The notes under the pieces were generated by a model. The model was given only the letters and a program-made list of their open reading frames with translations, searched no databases and had not been told where the DNA came from. From NCBI RefSeq assembly GCF_014205175.1, contig NZ_JACHNA010000001.1:1364001-1428000 (forward strand): 64,000 nucleotides of DNA, read 5' to 3'. The translations under genes were made by a program, and so were the position numbers. The DNA is from Micrococcus cohnii. GTDB lineage: Bacteria > Actinomycetota > Actinomycetes > Actinomycetales > Micrococcaceae. Below are positions 1 through 8,914 of this stretch, one piece after another (positions within the stretch are counted from its first letter, which is position 1; every line of letters begins with the position of its first letter).

Positions 1-998
1 GACTTCACGACGGTCCAGGGCGCGTCGGCGGTGTGCGTGTAGAAGAACATCGCTTCCTTCGCCCGGGTGTAGTCCTCCCACTTGTCCAGCGAGGCCAGGT
101 CCGTCGGGGAGAGCTTCCACCGGCGCACCGGGTCGGTCTCCCGCGTGGCGAAACGATTGAGCTGTTCCCCGCGGGAGACGGAGAACCAGAACTTGATCAG
201 ACGGATGCCGGAATTGACGAGCATGCGTTCAAGCTCGGGCGCCTCGCGCATGAACTCGAGGTACTGCTGCGGGGTGCAGTAGCCCATCACCCGTTCCACT
301 CCGGCACGGTTGTACCAGGACCGGTCCATCATGACGATCTCACCGCCGGAGGGCAGGTGCGCGATGTAGCGCTGGAAGTACCACTGCGAGGCCTCCGCCT
401 CGGTCGGCTTCTCAAGCGCCACCGTCCGGGCTCCGCGGGGATTCAGGTGCTCGTTGAAGCGCTTGATCGCGCCACCCTTGCCGGCGGCGTCACGGCCTTC
501 GAAGATGATCAGGACCTTCTGCCCGGTCTCCTTGACCCAGAGCTGCATCTTGAGCAGCTCGATCTGCAGCTCGCGCTTGCGACGCTCGTAGACGCGACGC
601 GAGAGCTTCTTGTCGTAGGGATAGCCTTCCCGCCAGGCCTCGGGGTTCGGCGGCGCCAGCTTCCGTCCGCCGCCCAGCGCGCTGCCGAGCTCCGTGAGCT
701 CGTCGACCTCGGCGGCGTAGTCCTGGGTGACGGCGAACGTCGCGACATCCTCGTCGCTCGCCAGACGGTGCTGCCCGGCCAGAACCGTCTCGGCGTCGCG
801 ACGCTGGCCGCCTGCCCCGCCGGTCGTCGCCGTGGCCCGGGGCGTCGCCGCGCTGTCGGTGGACGCCGTCGACGCAGGCCCGGCCGGCGCCTGGGCCGTG
901 GCCGCTGTGTCCTGCTTCTTCGCCGAGCGCGACTGGGGTGCGCTCTTCTTGGCCGTGTTCTTCTGCGGCGTGCGGGGGGAGGTCTTCTTCTCGGCCAC
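1..998 (-). CDS. ppk2: polyphosphate kinase 2 (PPK2), 3' end cut by window edge
   Basis: PPK2 enzymes transfer phosphate between polyphosphate and nucleotides in the cytoplasm. The first 332 residues are visible. Residues 1-60 are a low-complexity Lys/Ala/Thr tail, and the kinase fold follows. It has a Walker A motif GRDAAGKGG at about 168-176 and a lid/Walker B segment MMDRSWYNRAGVERVMG near 225, both typical of single-domain PPK2. I chose the GTG at 998 because GAGGAG lies 6 bases upstream; no ATG in this frame has a comparable site. The gene follows rpsI in the same direction, but a hairpin lies between them, so it is probably a separate unit. Direction of catalysis (ADP or GDP, synthesis or use of polyphosphate) cannot be read from this sequence. 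Confidence 0.9.
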   Translation of the reverse strand, partial: MAEKKTSPRTPQKNTAKKSAPQSRSAKKQDTAATAQAPAGPASTASTDSAATPRATATTGGAGGQRRDAETVLAGQHRLASDEDVATFAVTQDYAAEVDELTELGSALGGGRKLAPPNPEAWREGYPYDKKLSRRVYERRKRELQIELLKMQLWVKETGQKVLIIFEGRDAAGKGGAIKRFNEHLNPRGARTVALEKPTEAEASQWYFQRYIAHLPSGGEIVMMDRSWYNRAGVERVMGYCTPQQYLEFMREAPELERMLVNSGIRLIKFWFSVSRGEQLNRFATRETDPVRRWKLSPTDLASLDKWEDYTRAKEAMFFYTHTADAPWTVVK

Positions 999-1226
999 GG
1001 GCGGCTCCTCGTCGATGTGATGCGATGGCTGCCGACGGTCGAGACGGCGATGCCGGCACCCGCCGCGCAGCCCGACCGGACGGCATTGTCCGGCTCCCTG
1101 ATTCTACGCCGCGCACGCGAGGATCCTCCGCCTGCGGCCAGCGGCACAGGGCGCACGGCGCAGGTCACCGTCGACCCCGGCCGCGACGGGGACGGCGCTC
1201 GCCGCGTGGGGCCCGGGAACGCGGAC

Positions 1227-1260
1227 GGCCCCGCCCCTGCGCGAACGCAGGCACGGGGCC
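1227..1260 (-). terminator. hairpin terminator after rplM-rpsI
   Basis: A 7-bp outer stem (GGCCCCG/CGGGGCC) and a 6-bp inner stem (CCTGCG/CGCAGG) close on a CGAA tetraloop, with a 2x2 internal mismatch. It lies 40 bases past the rpsI stop. There is no T-run, as is common for actinobacterial terminators. Apart from this hairpin and the ppk2 leader, the 302 bases between ppk2 and rpsI show nothing recognisable. Confidence 0.65.
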
Positions 1261-1300
1261 GAACGGGCCTGCCGCACGTGAGCGGCAGAGCGGCGCGGGA

Positions 1301-1792
1301 TCAGCGCTTCGAGTACTGCGGGGCCTTGCGTGCCTTCTTGAGGCCGGCCTTCTTGCGCTCGATGATGCGGGCATCGCGGGTGAGGAACCCGGCCTTCTTA
1401 AGGGCCGGACGGTTGTGCTCGCGATCGATCTCGTTCAGCGCGCGGGACACACCCAGGCGCAGCGCACCGGCCTGGCCGGAGGGGCCGCCGCCGGCGATGC
1501 GGGCGATCACGTCATAGGCGCCCTCGAGCTCCAGCAGGGTGAACGGGTCGTTGACCTCCTGCTGATGCAGCTTGTTCGGGAAGTAGTCCTCCAGGGTGCG
1601 GCCGTTGATGGTCCACTGGCCGGAGCCGGGGACGACGCGCACGCGGGCGACGGCCTCCTTGCGGCGGCCCACGGCGGCACCGGCGACCGTGAGGGCCGGA
1701 CGCTCGGAGGCGACGGGCGCCTCGGCGGTCTGAGCGGACTCGGAGGTGTAGCTGGTCAGCACACCCTCGTTCTCGTTCTCGTTGATAGTCAT
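1301..1792 (-). CDS. rpsI: 30S ribosomal protein S9
   Basis: S9 sits in the head of the small ribosomal subunit, and its C-terminal tail reaches the P-site tRNA. The 163-residue protein has an acidic, Ser/Thr-rich N-terminal extension of about 40 residues before the conserved start of the fold ([17 protein letters not shown]). It ends in the diagnostic basic tail ending SKR. The start ATG has AAGGAG upstream. It lies 38 bases downstream of rplM, so the two are co-transcribed, which is the almost universal rplM-rpsI pairing. The N-terminal extension is long for the family but common in Micrococcales. Confidence 0.97.
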   Translation of the reverse strand: MTINENENEGVLTSYTSESAQTAEAPVASERPALTVAGAAVGRRKEAVARVRVVPGSGQWTINGRTLEDYFPNKLHQQEVNDPFTLLELEGAYDVIARIAGGGPSGQAGALRLGVSRALNEIDREHNRPALKKAGFLTRDARIIERKKAGLKKARKAPQYSKR

Positions 1793-1830
1793 GGGGGTCT
1801 CCTTGAAGAGGTCTCTACGGCGGCGCCCGA

Positions 1831-2274
1831 TTACTGGGCGACCTGGCCGATCTCGAAGGTCTTGGGCTGCTGCGCGGCGTGCGGGTGCTCGGCGCCGCGG
1901 TACACCTTCAGCTTGGACAGCTGCTGGTCGGCCAGCGAGTTCTTCGGGAGCATGCCCTTGACGGCCTTCTCAACGGCGCGAACCGGGTTCTTCTCGAGCA
2001 GCTCGGCGTAGGAGACGGACTTCAGGCCGCCCGGGTAACCGGAGTGGCGGTAGGCCCGCTTCTTCTCGAGCTTGGCGCCGGTCAGGGCCACCTTCTCGGC
2101 GTTGATGATGATGACGTAATCGCCCATGTCCATGTGGGGGGCGAAAGTCGGCTTGTGCTTGCCGCGCAGCAGGGTGGCGGTGTGGGAGGCCAGGCGGCCC
2201 AGCACGACGTCGGTGGCGTCGATGACGTGCCACTGACGGTCGGCGTCACCGGGCTTGGGAGAGTACGTACGCAC
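1831..2274 (-). CDS. rplM: 50S ribosomal protein L13
   Basis: L13 is an early-assembly protein of the large subunit that binds 23S rRNA. Family landmarks include [16 protein letters not shown] near the N-terminus, [12 protein letters not shown], and [12 protein letters not shown] chose the GTG at 2274 (147 residues, beginning with the family's RTYSPKPGD) because GAAGG lies about 8 bases upstream and 147 is the usual length. The ATG at 2289 would add five residues and has no Shine-Dalgarno site. First gene of the rplM-rpsI operon. Confidence 0.95.
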   Translation of the reverse strand: MRTYSPKPGDADRQWHVIDATDVVLGRLASHTATLLRGKHKPTFAPHMDMGDYVIIINAEKVALTGAKLEKKRAYRHSGYPGGLKSVSYAELLEKNPVRAVEKAVKGMLPKNSLADQQLSKLKVYRGAEHPHAAQQPKTFEIGQVAQ

Positions 2275-2500
2275 GTTGTCTGCCTTCATGGTCGGTAATC
2301 GGTCACAGTGCGCCATGGAAACCGGTCGTGAGGCCGGCACTGAGCACTGTCAGTTCTCGAGCGCGCACCGGGCGCCAGGTGAGGGCTGGCGAGCGTCCGG
2401 GGCCCAGAGCATCCGTGGGCGCCGAACGAGAACGCGGCCATGCAACGGGGCCTCTCGCGGCGCGCCTGAATCCGGATACGGACATGCGCAACGACGGTTC

Positions 2501-2529
2501 AGTCTAGCGCGTTTGCTGTGCCCGTGCCA
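2501..2529 (-). promoter_or_regulatory. weak candidate promoter for rplM-rpsI
   Basis: A TAGACT -10 box (2501-2506) lies 17 bases from a poor -35 (TGGCAC, 2524-2529). It is oriented toward rplM with a leader of about 220 bases. The same TAGACT hexamer recurs upstream of the subtilase and tuf. Only the -10 fits well. The remaining 384-base gap between rplM and the subtilase holds the subtilase terminator and no other gene. Confidence 0.35.
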
Positions 2530-2580
2530 CCCACGGCACCCGCACCGCCCGGATGGTCAGCGCGGATGTGGCTGACGACG

Positions 2581-2618
2581 CCGACGGGGCGGAGAGCCAC
2601 AGCTCTCCGCCCCGTCGG
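2581..2618 (-). terminator. strong hairpin terminator after the subtilase gene
   Basis: A perfect 17-bp stem (CCGACGGGGCGGAGAGC with its complement) closes on a 4-base loop 40 bases past the subtilase stop codon. It has no T-tract, but it is one of the most stable hairpins in the window. It insulates rplM-rpsI from the protease gene. Confidence 0.8.
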
Positions 2619-2658
2619 GACACTCCCCCGCGCCGCACAGGCGCGGAGGACTCACACG

Positions 2659-4185
2659 TCAGCGCGAGGCGACGTCGGACAGCGCAGCGCCCGAGTCGAC
2701 CAGGCCCGCACCGCAGCCTGCGCTGCAGTACACCGGCATGGGGCGCGCGGTGTTCTTCAGGGCGGCCTCCACACGAGCCGGGGTCTGCTTGGTCTCCGCC
2801 TGCATCAGGGCCACCAGCCCGGCCACGTGCGGGGCGGCCATCGAGGTGCCCTGCATCTCGGAGTACCCGGCCGCACCCGGACGCTCGGTGCCGAGGTTGA
2901 CGGTCGACAGGATGCCGCCGTTGGCGAACTCGAGGTTGCCGCCGGGGGCGGTGACGTCGATCGCCGAGCCGAAGTTGGAGAAGTACGAACGCGCACCGTC
3001 CGGGCCCGAGGAGGCCACGGTGATCGTGTTGGCACAGTTCGCCGGCGCGTAGTTCAGGGCGTCCTTGTTGTCGTTGCCCGCGGCCACGACGACCGGCACA
3101 CCGCGGCTCACGGCGTAGTCGACGCCCTTCTGGTATGCCGGCAGGCAGGAGACGCGGCCGCCCAGGGACATGTTGATCACGTCTGCCGGGGTGCGGTTGC
3201 CCGGAACGCCCGGCACGGTGCCGCCGGCAGACCAGACGATGGCGTCGATGATGTCCGAGAGGTTGCCACCGCACTTGCCGAGCACGCGCACCGGCTGGAT
3301 CTTGGCGTCCGGTGCGACGCCGACGACGCCCTGCGTGTTCGCCGCGGCCGCGACGGTGCCCGCCACGTGGGTGCCGTGCCAGGACGAGGCCTGGCCGTAC
3401 ATCTGGCCGCACTCACCGTCGTAGAACCAGTCGCCCTCGTCCTGCGGATTGGCGTCACGGCCGTTGTAGTCCCGCGAGGTCTCCGGGTTGGAGATGAAGT
3501 CGTAGCCGCGCACCAGGTTCGCATCGAGGTCCGGGTGGCGGGTGATGCCGGTGTCCAGCACCGCGACGACCTGGCCCTCGCCGGTGTTGTGGCTCCAGGC
3601 GACCGGCACGTTCATGCCGTTGGCGCTGTGGAAGCCCCACTGGTTCGAGTAGTACTCGTCAGCCGGGTCCAGGGCGGTGGGCTGCAGCGTCACATCCGGG
3701 GTGACGGACACGACGTTGGGATCGGCCTCGAGGGTGGCGGCGAACTCGGCGGACTCGGCCGGCGAGAGCTTCTTGTCCGCCTTGACCACGCGCTGGCCCA
3801 GGGCCATCTGGCGGTACTCCTTGACCGAGACGCCAGCCTCCTTGGCGGCCTTGCCCCAGGCCTTCGCACGGCCGTTCTTCGTAGCGGTGGCGGCGGAGTC
3901 CTTGTACTCGACGATGAAGGCGTCGACGTCCTGGTGCGCGGCGGCCGCCTTGGCCTTGCCCTTGGCCTTGCCGGCCTTCGACTTCGCCTCGCGCATCTCA
4001 GCGCCCTTGCCGTTGCCGCCCTTCTTCTCGGACGCGGCGGCACCCTTGCCCTGAGCATGATCCGGCACAGCGGAGGCCTGCAGCGGCATGGCGGTCAGGG
4101 TGGTGCCGGCCAGCACGACGGTGGCCAGGGCGGCGCCTGCACGGCCACGGAGGGTGGCGGGACGGTCGGTATGAGTGGTGTTCAC
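2659..4185 (-). CDS. secreted subtilisin-like serine protease (S8 family)
   Basis: An exported endopeptidase of 508 residues. Residues 1-40 form a signal peptide with a hydrophobic core ending near ASA. A Lys/Ala/Gly-rich stretch at about 45-83 and an I9-type inhibitor prodomain (about 87-170) precede the catalytic domain. The catalytic triad is Asp211 (VAVLDTGIT), His270 (HGTHVAGT) and Ser448 (GTSMAAPH), with the oxyanion Asn371 (AAGND). Several Cys residues in the mature part suggest disulfides. Start: GTG at 4185 with GAGGAG upstream; a TTG at 4188 or 4203 is possible. It stands alone between truA and rplM, ended by its own strong hairpin, which is an unusual place for a protease. The lysine-rich pro-segment is not typical of the family. 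Substrate is unknown. Confidence 0.93.
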   Translation of the reverse strand: MNTTHTDRPATLRGRAGAALATVVLAGTTLTAMPLQASAVPDHAQGKGAAASEKKGGNGKGAEMREAKSKAGKAKGKAKAAAAHQDVDAFIVEYKDSAATATKNGRAKAWGKAAKEAGVSVKEYRQMALGQRVVKADKKLSPAESAEFAATLEADPNVVSVTPDVTLQPTALDPADEYYSNQWGFHSANGMNVPVAWSHNTGEGQVVAVLDTGITRHPDLDANLVRGYDFISNPETSRDYNGRDANPQDEGDWFYDGECGQMYGQASSWHGTHVAGTVAAAANTQGVVGVAPDAKIQPVRVLGKCGGNLSDIIDAIVWSAGGTVPGVPGNRTPADVINMSLGGRVSCLPAYQKGVDYAVSRGVPVVVAAGNDNKDALNYAPANCANTITVASSGPDGARSYFSNFGSAIDVTAPGGNLEFANGGILSTVNLGTERPGAAGYSEMQGTSMAAPHVAGLVALMQAETKQTPARVEAALKNTARPMPVYCSAGCGAGLVDSGAALSDVASR

Positions 4186-4345
4186 CAAGGGGGTACTCCT
4201 CAAGTCAGGGCGCGGGGAGGGTGATGTCTCACCCGCCGATGCACAGCGTGATCCATGGGCCCATGAGCGTCGAACGCCTCCGGACCTGAGATGAGTCTAT
4301 CCGAAAGCTGTTCTTTCACAGACACACTTATCTATGGCTGATCTG

Positions 4346-5260
4346 TCACACAGCTGATCGGCCTGGCTCCGCGTCCAGGCTGCGCCGACGCGCCCGCGTG
4401 CCCGTGGCGCGCGCCCCGAGACGATCATCGTCCGGATAGTCCACACCGGCGAGCACGAGCGCGTGCGGCGGAGCGAGCTGCGCCGAGGAATCCCGTCGCT
4501 CCGCGTCCAGGCGCGATACCGCCCATCCCGGGGGGCGCCGCCGCTCCCCCACGGCCATCACGGCGGCGAGCAGAGCTCGGACCATGTGATGGCAGAACGC
4601 GTCGGCGCTTAACCGGGCCACGATGACGCCCTCGGCGTCCCGCTCAAGGTCGAACGCCTGCAGCTGGCGGATCGTCGTACCTTCCGGCCGGGGACGACAG
4701 AAGCCGAGGAAATCGTGCAGACCGAGCATCGCGTCCGCTTCGGCCTGCATCAGCGCCACGTCCAGGCCTGCCTTGTGCCAGCAGGTGTCTGTCCGACGCA
4801 GCGGATCGCGGGTCCCCGGATCATCGCTGATGCGGTACCTGTAGTGACGGCGCAGGGCCGAGAACCGCGCGTCGAATCCGGCGGGTGCGCGGGCCGCGTC
4901 CCGCACGATCACCGCACCGTGCCGGGGGCCGAGCACCCCGTTGAGTCGACGCACCAGCGAGGAGCCGGGCTCGAGCCCGGCTCGGCCCCGTGTCAGAGCG
5001 CTCCACTCGGGTTCGGTCAGATCGAAGTGGACGACCTGGTGCGCGGCATGCACGCCCGCGTCGGTGCGCCCGGCGACCGTGGTCCGCACGGGCCTGCGCA
5101 CGATCCTCTCCAGCGCGTCCTCGAGCACGCCCTGGACGGTCACCAACCCGGGCTGGGTGGCCCAGCCGTGGAAGCCCGTGCCGTCATAGGCTAAGTCGAG
5201 GCGCACCCGCGTCGACGGCGGCGGGGTCGTGGCGGGATCGGTGGGCTCCGGTGCGGACAT
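4346..5260 (-). CDS. truA: tRNA pseudouridine synthase A
   Basis: TruA isomerises uridines 38-40 in the anticodon arm of many tRNAs. The 304-residue protein carries the N-terminal LAYDGTGFHGWATQPG signature and the catalytic aspartate in GRTDAGVHA. The conserved FCHHMVR motif lies in the C-terminal half. It lies 100 bases after rplQ, as in many actinobacteria, but a hairpin separates them. A TAGAAT box 6 bases before the ATG implies a separate, leaderless transcript. Oddly it contains two TTA leucine codons (5192-5194 and 4610-4612), codons that are very rare at this base composition. Confidence 0.96.
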   Translation of the reverse strand: MSAPEPTDPATTPPPSTRVRLDLAYDGTGFHGWATQPGLVTVQGVLEDALERIVRRPVRTTVAGRTDAGVHAAHQVVHFDLTEPEWSALTRGRAGLEPGSSLVRRLNGVLGPRHGAVIVRDAARAPAGFDARFSALRRHYRYRISDDPGTRDPLRRTDTCWHKAGLDVALMQAEADAMLGLHDFLGFCRPRPEGTTIRQLQAFDLERDAEGVIVARLSADAFCHHMVRALLAAVMAVGERRRPPGWAVSRLDAERRDSSAQLAPPHALVLAGVDYPDDDRLGARATGTRARRRSLDAEPGRSAV

Positions 5261-5266
5261 GGGCCG

Positions 5267-5272
5267 ATTCTA
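5267..5272 (-). promoter_or_regulatory. -10 box of a leaderless truA promoter
   Basis: TAGAAT, with 6 bases to the truA ATG at 5260. That spacing places the transcription start at or next to the start codon. No Shine-Dalgarno site or convincing -35 is present. Confidence 0.6.
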
Positions 5273-5291
5273 GAGGCCCGAGAGCACGACG

Positions 5292-5325
5292 CAGGGCCGC
5301 CCACCCCGCGGGGTGGACGGCCCTG
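5292..5325 (-). terminator. hairpin terminator after rplQ
   Basis: An 8-bp stem (CAGGGCCG/CGGCCCTG) continues, after one C/A mismatch, into a self-complementary CCACCCCGCGGGGTGG core. It lies 35 bases past the rplQ stop and ends the infA-to-rplQ operon before truA. Confidence 0.75.
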
Positions 5326-5360
5326 TCATACGCCGTCGCGCACGTCAGTGCGCTGGCGGA

Positions 5361-6098
5361 TCAGGCGTCGGCGACCTTCTGCGCGGCCTCACCGCCGGCC
5401 GGGGCAAAGCCGGCGGCCTTGGCGTCCTCAACGGTCTCGAACCAGACCTCGGCGGTCGTCTGGTCGTACCAGCGGGAACCAGGCACGTGGTACTTCTTCG
5501 AGCTGGCGTTGCCCTTGATGGCCGCACCCTCGGGCGCGGAACCGTCCTCGTTGGCCGGGATGGCCTCCTTGATCTGGGCGGCGGCCTCCTGGGACTGCTC
5601 GACGGTGACGTCCTCCGCGGCGGCCGGGTCCACGGACTCGACCTCGTCCGCGGCGGGTGCCTCGGCGGCGGGAGCGGACTGAGCCGCCTGCTCGGCCTCG
5701 GCCACCACGGCCTGCTTGGCGGACATCGGGTCCATGACCAGCTCGATCACGGCCATCGGGGCGTTGTCGCCCTGACGGTTGCCGATCTTGGTGATGCGGG
5801 TGTAGCCGCCGTTGCGCTCGGCCATCGCCGGGGCGATCACGGTGAACAGCTCGTGCACGATCGACTTGTTGGTGCGGTTCTTCGCCGCGATGATGCCCTG
5901 GACCTTGCGGCGGGCCGGCAGATCGCCCTTCTTCGCGATGGTGATCAGGCGCTCGGCGTGCGGGCGCAGGCGCTTGGCACGGGTCAGCGTCGTGGTGATC
6001 GACTTGTGCTCGAACAGCTGCGCCGACATGTTGGCCAGGATGATGCGCTCATGAGCGGGGCTGCCGCCCAGGCGCGGACCCTTGGTGGGGGTAGGCAT
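5361..6098 (-). CDS. rplQ: 50S ribosomal protein L17 with long C-terminal extension
   Basis: L17 binds near the peptide exit tunnel of the large subunit. Residues 1-120 are a normal L17 ([54 protein letters not shown]). The protein continues to 245 residues, about twice the usual length. First comes an acidic Ala/Glu-rich linker (about 130-195). Then comes a compact tail of about 45 residues containing [13 protein letters not shown] and [17 protein letters not shown] know similar short modules from other actinobacterial ribosomal proteins but cannot assign a function. Last gene of the rpsM-rpsK-rpoA-rplQ unit, 71 bases after rpoA. Confidence 0.96.
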   Translation of the reverse strand: MPTPTKGPRLGGSPAHERIILANMSAQLFEHKSITTTLTRAKRLRPHAERLITIAKKGDLPARRKVQGIIAAKNRTNKSIVHELFTVIAPAMAERNGGYTRITKIGNRQGDNAPMAVIELVMDPMSAKQAVVAEAEQAAQSAPAAEAPAADEVESVDPAAAEDVTVEQSQEAAAQIKEAIPANEDGSAPEGAAIKGNASSKKYHVPGSRWYDQTTAEVWFETVEDAKAAGFAPAGGEAAQKVADA

Positions 6099-6169
6099 TG
6101 GTGTATCTCCTCAGATGATCCTCGACATCGCACGCGACGTCGACGGACAGGTTCAGTGGTGCGTCGAGC

Positions 6170-7168
6170 TCAGTACTCGGAGAACGGATCGTCGTCCATC
6201 TGCTGAGCGTGGAGCTGCGGGTCGTAGCCGGCCGGCGAGTCCTTGAGGGACAGCCCGAGCTCGACGAGCTTCTCCTTGACCTCGTCGATGGACTTCGCGC
6301 CGAAGTTGCGGATGTCCATCAGGTCGGCCTCGGAGCGCGCGACGAGTTCGCCCACGGAGTGGATCCCCTCACGCTTGAGGCAGTTGTAGGAACGCACGGT
6401 CAGGTCCAGGTCCTCAATCGGCTGGCCCAGGTCGGCCGACGAGGCGGCCTCGACCGGCGCGTCGCCCAGGTCGATGCCTTCGGCCTCGACGTTGAGCTCG
6501 CGGGCCAGACCGAACAGCTCGACGAGCGTCGAGCCGGCGGACGCCACGGCGTCACGCGGGAGCATCGACTCCTTGGTCTCCACGTCCAGGACCAGACGGT
6601 CGAAGTCAGTGCGCTGCTCGACACGGGTGGCCTCGACCTTGAAGGTGACCTTCAGCACGGGCGAGTAGATCGAGTCGACCGGCATGCGGCCGATCTCCGA
6701 GTCCGCGAGCTTGTTCTGCGCGGCGGTGACGTAGCCGCGACCCCGCTCGATGGTGAGCTCCATCTCGAACTTGCCCTTGTCGTTCAACGTCGCGATGTGC
6801 AGATCCGGGTTGTGGATCTCCACGCCGGCCGGGGCCGTGATGTCCGCGGCGGTGACGACGCCGGCGCCCTGCTTGCGCAGGTAGGCGACGACCGGCTCGT
6901 CGTTCTCCGAGGAGACGGCGAGCTGCTTGATGTTGAGGATGACCTCGGTGACGTCTTCCTTCACACCGTTGATGGTGCTGAACTCGTGCAGCACACCGTC
7001 CACGCGGATGCTGGTCACGGCAGCACCGGGGATGGAGGACAGCAGAGTGCGACGCAGGGAGTTGCCGAGGGTGTAGCCGAAGCCGGGCTCGAGCGGTTCG
7101 ATGACGAACCGGGAGCGACGCTCGGAGACAACCTCTTCGGTCAGCGTGGGGCGCTGTGCAATGAGCAC
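6170..7168 (-). CDS. rpoA: RNA polymerase alpha subunit
   Basis: The alpha subunit dimerises to nucleate RNA polymerase assembly and contacts activators and UP elements. The 332-residue protein has the assembly domain with [17 protein letters not shown] and the C-terminal helix-hairpin-helix domain ([26 protein letters not shown]). I chose the GTG at 7168, which gives the family start [11 protein letters not shown], because AAAGG lies 8 bases upstream. The ATG two codons earlier (7174) abuts that site too closely. In most bacteria rpsD sits between rpsK and rpoA; here it is absent. Confidence 0.97.
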   Translation of the reverse strand: MLIAQRPTLTEEVVSERRSRFVIEPLEPGFGYTLGNSLRRTLLSSIPGAAVTSIRVDGVLHEFSTINGVKEDVTEVILNIKQLAVSSENDEPVVAYLRKQGAGVVTAADITAPAGVEIHNPDLHIATLNDKGKFEMELTIERGRGYVTAAQNKLADSEIGRMPVDSIYSPVLKVTFKVEATRVEQRTDFDRLVLDVETKESMLPRDAVASAGSTLVELFGLARELNVEAEGIDLGDAPVEAASSADLGQPIEDLDLTVRSYNCLKREGIHSVGELVARSEADLMDIRNFGAKSIDEVKEKLVELGLSLKDSPAGYDPQLHAQQMDDDPFSEY

Positions 7169-7296
7169 GGACATTTCCTTTCGGCGGGCGTCCGCCATAT
7201 GACGCACGCGGTGAGGTGGAAACGAGTTCGGGATGGGAGGGCCGGCTGATCCGACCTGTCCCCGCGCTCCGTCAGGACCGCGGGGACACGAGACGA

Positions 7297-7698
7297 TCAG
7301 ACGCGACGACGCTTGGCCGGGCGGGCGCCGTTGTGCGCCATCGGGGTGACGTCCTGGATGGAGCCGACCTCGAGGCCGGTGGCCTGCAACGAACGGATCG
7401 CGGTCTCGCGGCCCGAGCCCGGGCCCTTCACGAACACGTCGACCTTGCGCATGCCGTGCTCCTGGGCGCGCTTGGCGGCCTGCTCGGCGGCGAGCTGCGC
7501 GGCATAGGGCGTCGACTTGCGCGAGCCCTTGAAACCGACCTCGCCGGACGAGGCCCAGGCCACGACGGCGCCCGAGGGGTCCGTGATGGAGACGATCGTG
7601 TTGTTGAACGTGCTCTTGATGTGGGCCTGGCCCACGGCGATGTTCTTCTTGTCCTTGCGACGCGGCTTGCGCACCGCTGCGCGTGTCTTCGGGGGCAT
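7297..7698 (-). CDS. rpsK: 30S ribosomal protein S11
   Basis: S11 lies on the platform of the small subunit, where it contacts the E-site codon region. The 133 residues include a basic N-terminus ([17 protein letters not shown]), then [18 protein letters not shown], and end with [17 protein letters not shown], the canonical finish. It follows rpsM by 80 bases and precedes rpoA by 128 bases. A GTAGGAG site precedes the ATG. Confidence 0.97.
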   Translation of the reverse strand: MPPKTRAAVRKPRRKDKKNIAVGQAHIKSTFNNTIVSITDPSGAVVAWASSGEVGFKGSRKSTPYAAQLAAEQAAKRAQEHGMRKVDVFVKGPGSGRETAIRSLQATGLEVGSIQDVTPMAHNGARPAKRRRV

Positions 7699-7778
7699 GG
7701 AATTCTCCTACGGGAAAGCTGGTGAGGATCGCTGGCTGCGGACGGCCGACCGTGCGGCACGGCGCCCGACGAGCCGGA

Positions 7779-8147
7779 TCACTTCTTCTTGCCGGCGACC
7801 GTCTTCTTCGGTCCCTTGCGGGTACGGGCGTTGGTCTTGGTGCGCTGACCGCGCACCGGAAGGCCGCGACGGTGGCGCAGACCCTCGTAGGAGCCGATCT
7901 CCACCTTGCGGCGGATGTCCGCGGCGACCTCGCGCCGCAGATCGCCCTCGACCTTGTAGCTACCCTCGATGTGGTCGCGCAGCTGCACGAGCTGATCGTC
8001 CGTGAGGTCCTTCACGCGGATGTTCGGGTCGATACCCGTGGCCGCCAGAGTCTGCTCGGCGCGGGTGCGACCCACACCGTAAATGTACGTAAGTGCGATG
8101 ATCACGCGCTTCTCGCGCGGGATGTCAACGCCTGCAAGACGAGCCAT
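7779..8147 (-). CDS. rpsM: 30S ribosomal protein S13
   Basis: S13 forms intersubunit bridges at the head of the 30S subunit. The 122-residue protein starts [15 protein letters not shown] and contains [13 protein letters not shown] and [23 protein letters not shown], and ends in a lysine-rich tail. It is 281 bases downstream of rpmJ. That gap shows only a small inverted repeat and no gene, so rpsM may have its own promoter or simply a long leader. Confidence 0.97.
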   Translation of the reverse strand: MARLAGVDIPREKRVIIALTYIYGVGRTRAEQTLAATGIDPNIRVKDLTDDQLVQLRDHIEGSYKVEGDLRREVAADIRRKVEIGSYEGLRHRRGLPVRGQRTKTNARTRKGPKKTVAGKKK

Positions 8148-8428
8148 GTGGCCGTCCTCCTGTTCCTTCTGCAGCAGGGGTCTGCACCAGTGACCTCCCG
8201 AGAACGTCGGCGTGTCTCACGCCTGCGCGGCCGCCGCATCGCGGACCGGCGAAGAACCGGCTGTTCCGCGACGGACCTGCCGCCGTGATCGGTCTCCGGC
8301 CCCTGCGACCGGAGGTTGCGGTCCGCGGCCGGTGGCCGACGGACGCTGTCCTGATGTTCGGCCCTGATGGCCGAGATGATGTATTCGATGAGCACTCAGG
8401 CGACCGCGACCCCGAACGGGGCCGACGC

Positions 8429-8542
8429 TCAACCCTGGCGCTGCTTGTGGCGCGGGTTCGAGCAGATCACCAGCACGCGGCCCTGACGGCGCACGACCTG
8501 GCACTTGTCACAAATCCGCTTCACGCTCGGCTGAACCTTCAC
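8429..8542 (-). CDS. rpmJ: 50S ribosomal protein L36
   Basis: This is a 37-residue protein read directly from the sequence. It starts with GTG ([17 protein letters not shown]) and ends NPRHKQRQG. The zinc ribbon ligands are all present (Cys11, Cys14, Cys27, His32), so this is the zinc-binding C+ form. AGGAGG lies a few bases before the GTG. It sits 32 bases after infA, the standard infA-rpmJ-rpsM order. Confidence 0.97.
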   Translation of the reverse strand: MKVQPSVKRICDKCQVVRRQGRVLVICSNPRHKQRQG

Positions 8543-8574
8543 GGCTCCTCCTCTTGCGCTCGCTTGTGGACGGT

Positions 8575-8796
8575 TTACTTGTAGCGGTACACGATGCGAC
8601 CCCGGTTGAGGTCGTACGGGCTAAGCTCCACCACGACCCGGTCCTCGGGGAGGATGCGGATGTAGTGCTGACGCATCTTTCCGGAGATCGTGGCGAGCAC
8701 GATGTGCTCGTTCTGCAGGCGCACTCGGAACATCGCGTTCGGCAATGCCTCGGTGACCGTGCCCTCGACCTCGATGACACCTTCCTTCTTAGCCAT
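8575..8796 (-). CDS. infA: translation initiation factor IF-1
   Basis: IF-1 blocks the ribosomal A site during initiation. The 73-residue protein begins [14 protein letters not shown] and has the S1/OB-fold signature [21 protein letters not shown]. It ends [12 protein letters not shown]. An upstream in-frame extension to 8898 is open but lacks the family sequence, and GGAGGA precedes the ATG at 8796. First gene of the alpha-type operon. Confidence 0.98.
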   Translation of the reverse strand: MAKKEGVIEVEGTVTEALPNAMFRVRLQNEHIVLATISGKMRQHYIRILPEDRVVVELSPYDLNRGRIVYRYK

Positions 8797-8825
8797 GTCC
8801 TCCACAATCGTTGGGCCTTCGCCCC

Positions 8826-8844
8826 GTGACCGCGCGGCGGTCAC
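8826..8844 (-). promoter_or_regulatory. hairpin in the infA leader
   Basis: A 7-bp perfect stem (GTGACCG/CGGTCAC) with a 5-base loop lies 30 bases before the infA start codon, within the predicted leader RNA. Its role is unknown. Confidence 0.4.
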
Positions 8845-8914
8845 GAGAGTCGAAGGCGGTGATGTTGACGACCGCGTCGGCGCCAGAGCGCACGACAAAG
8901 ACAGTCAGCGCTCA

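Noticed and set aside
33-2298. Long plus-strand frames opposite ppk2, rpsI and rplM
   Set aside because: They are mirror images of known genes with Arg/Gly/Ala-rich translations. The minus-strand reading gives full-length, well-known proteins.
8148-8428. Possible hidden gene or RNA in the rpmJ-rpsM gap
   Set aside because: Only a 6-bp inverted repeat is visible. No open frame with a ribosome site and no tRNA-like fold could be found.
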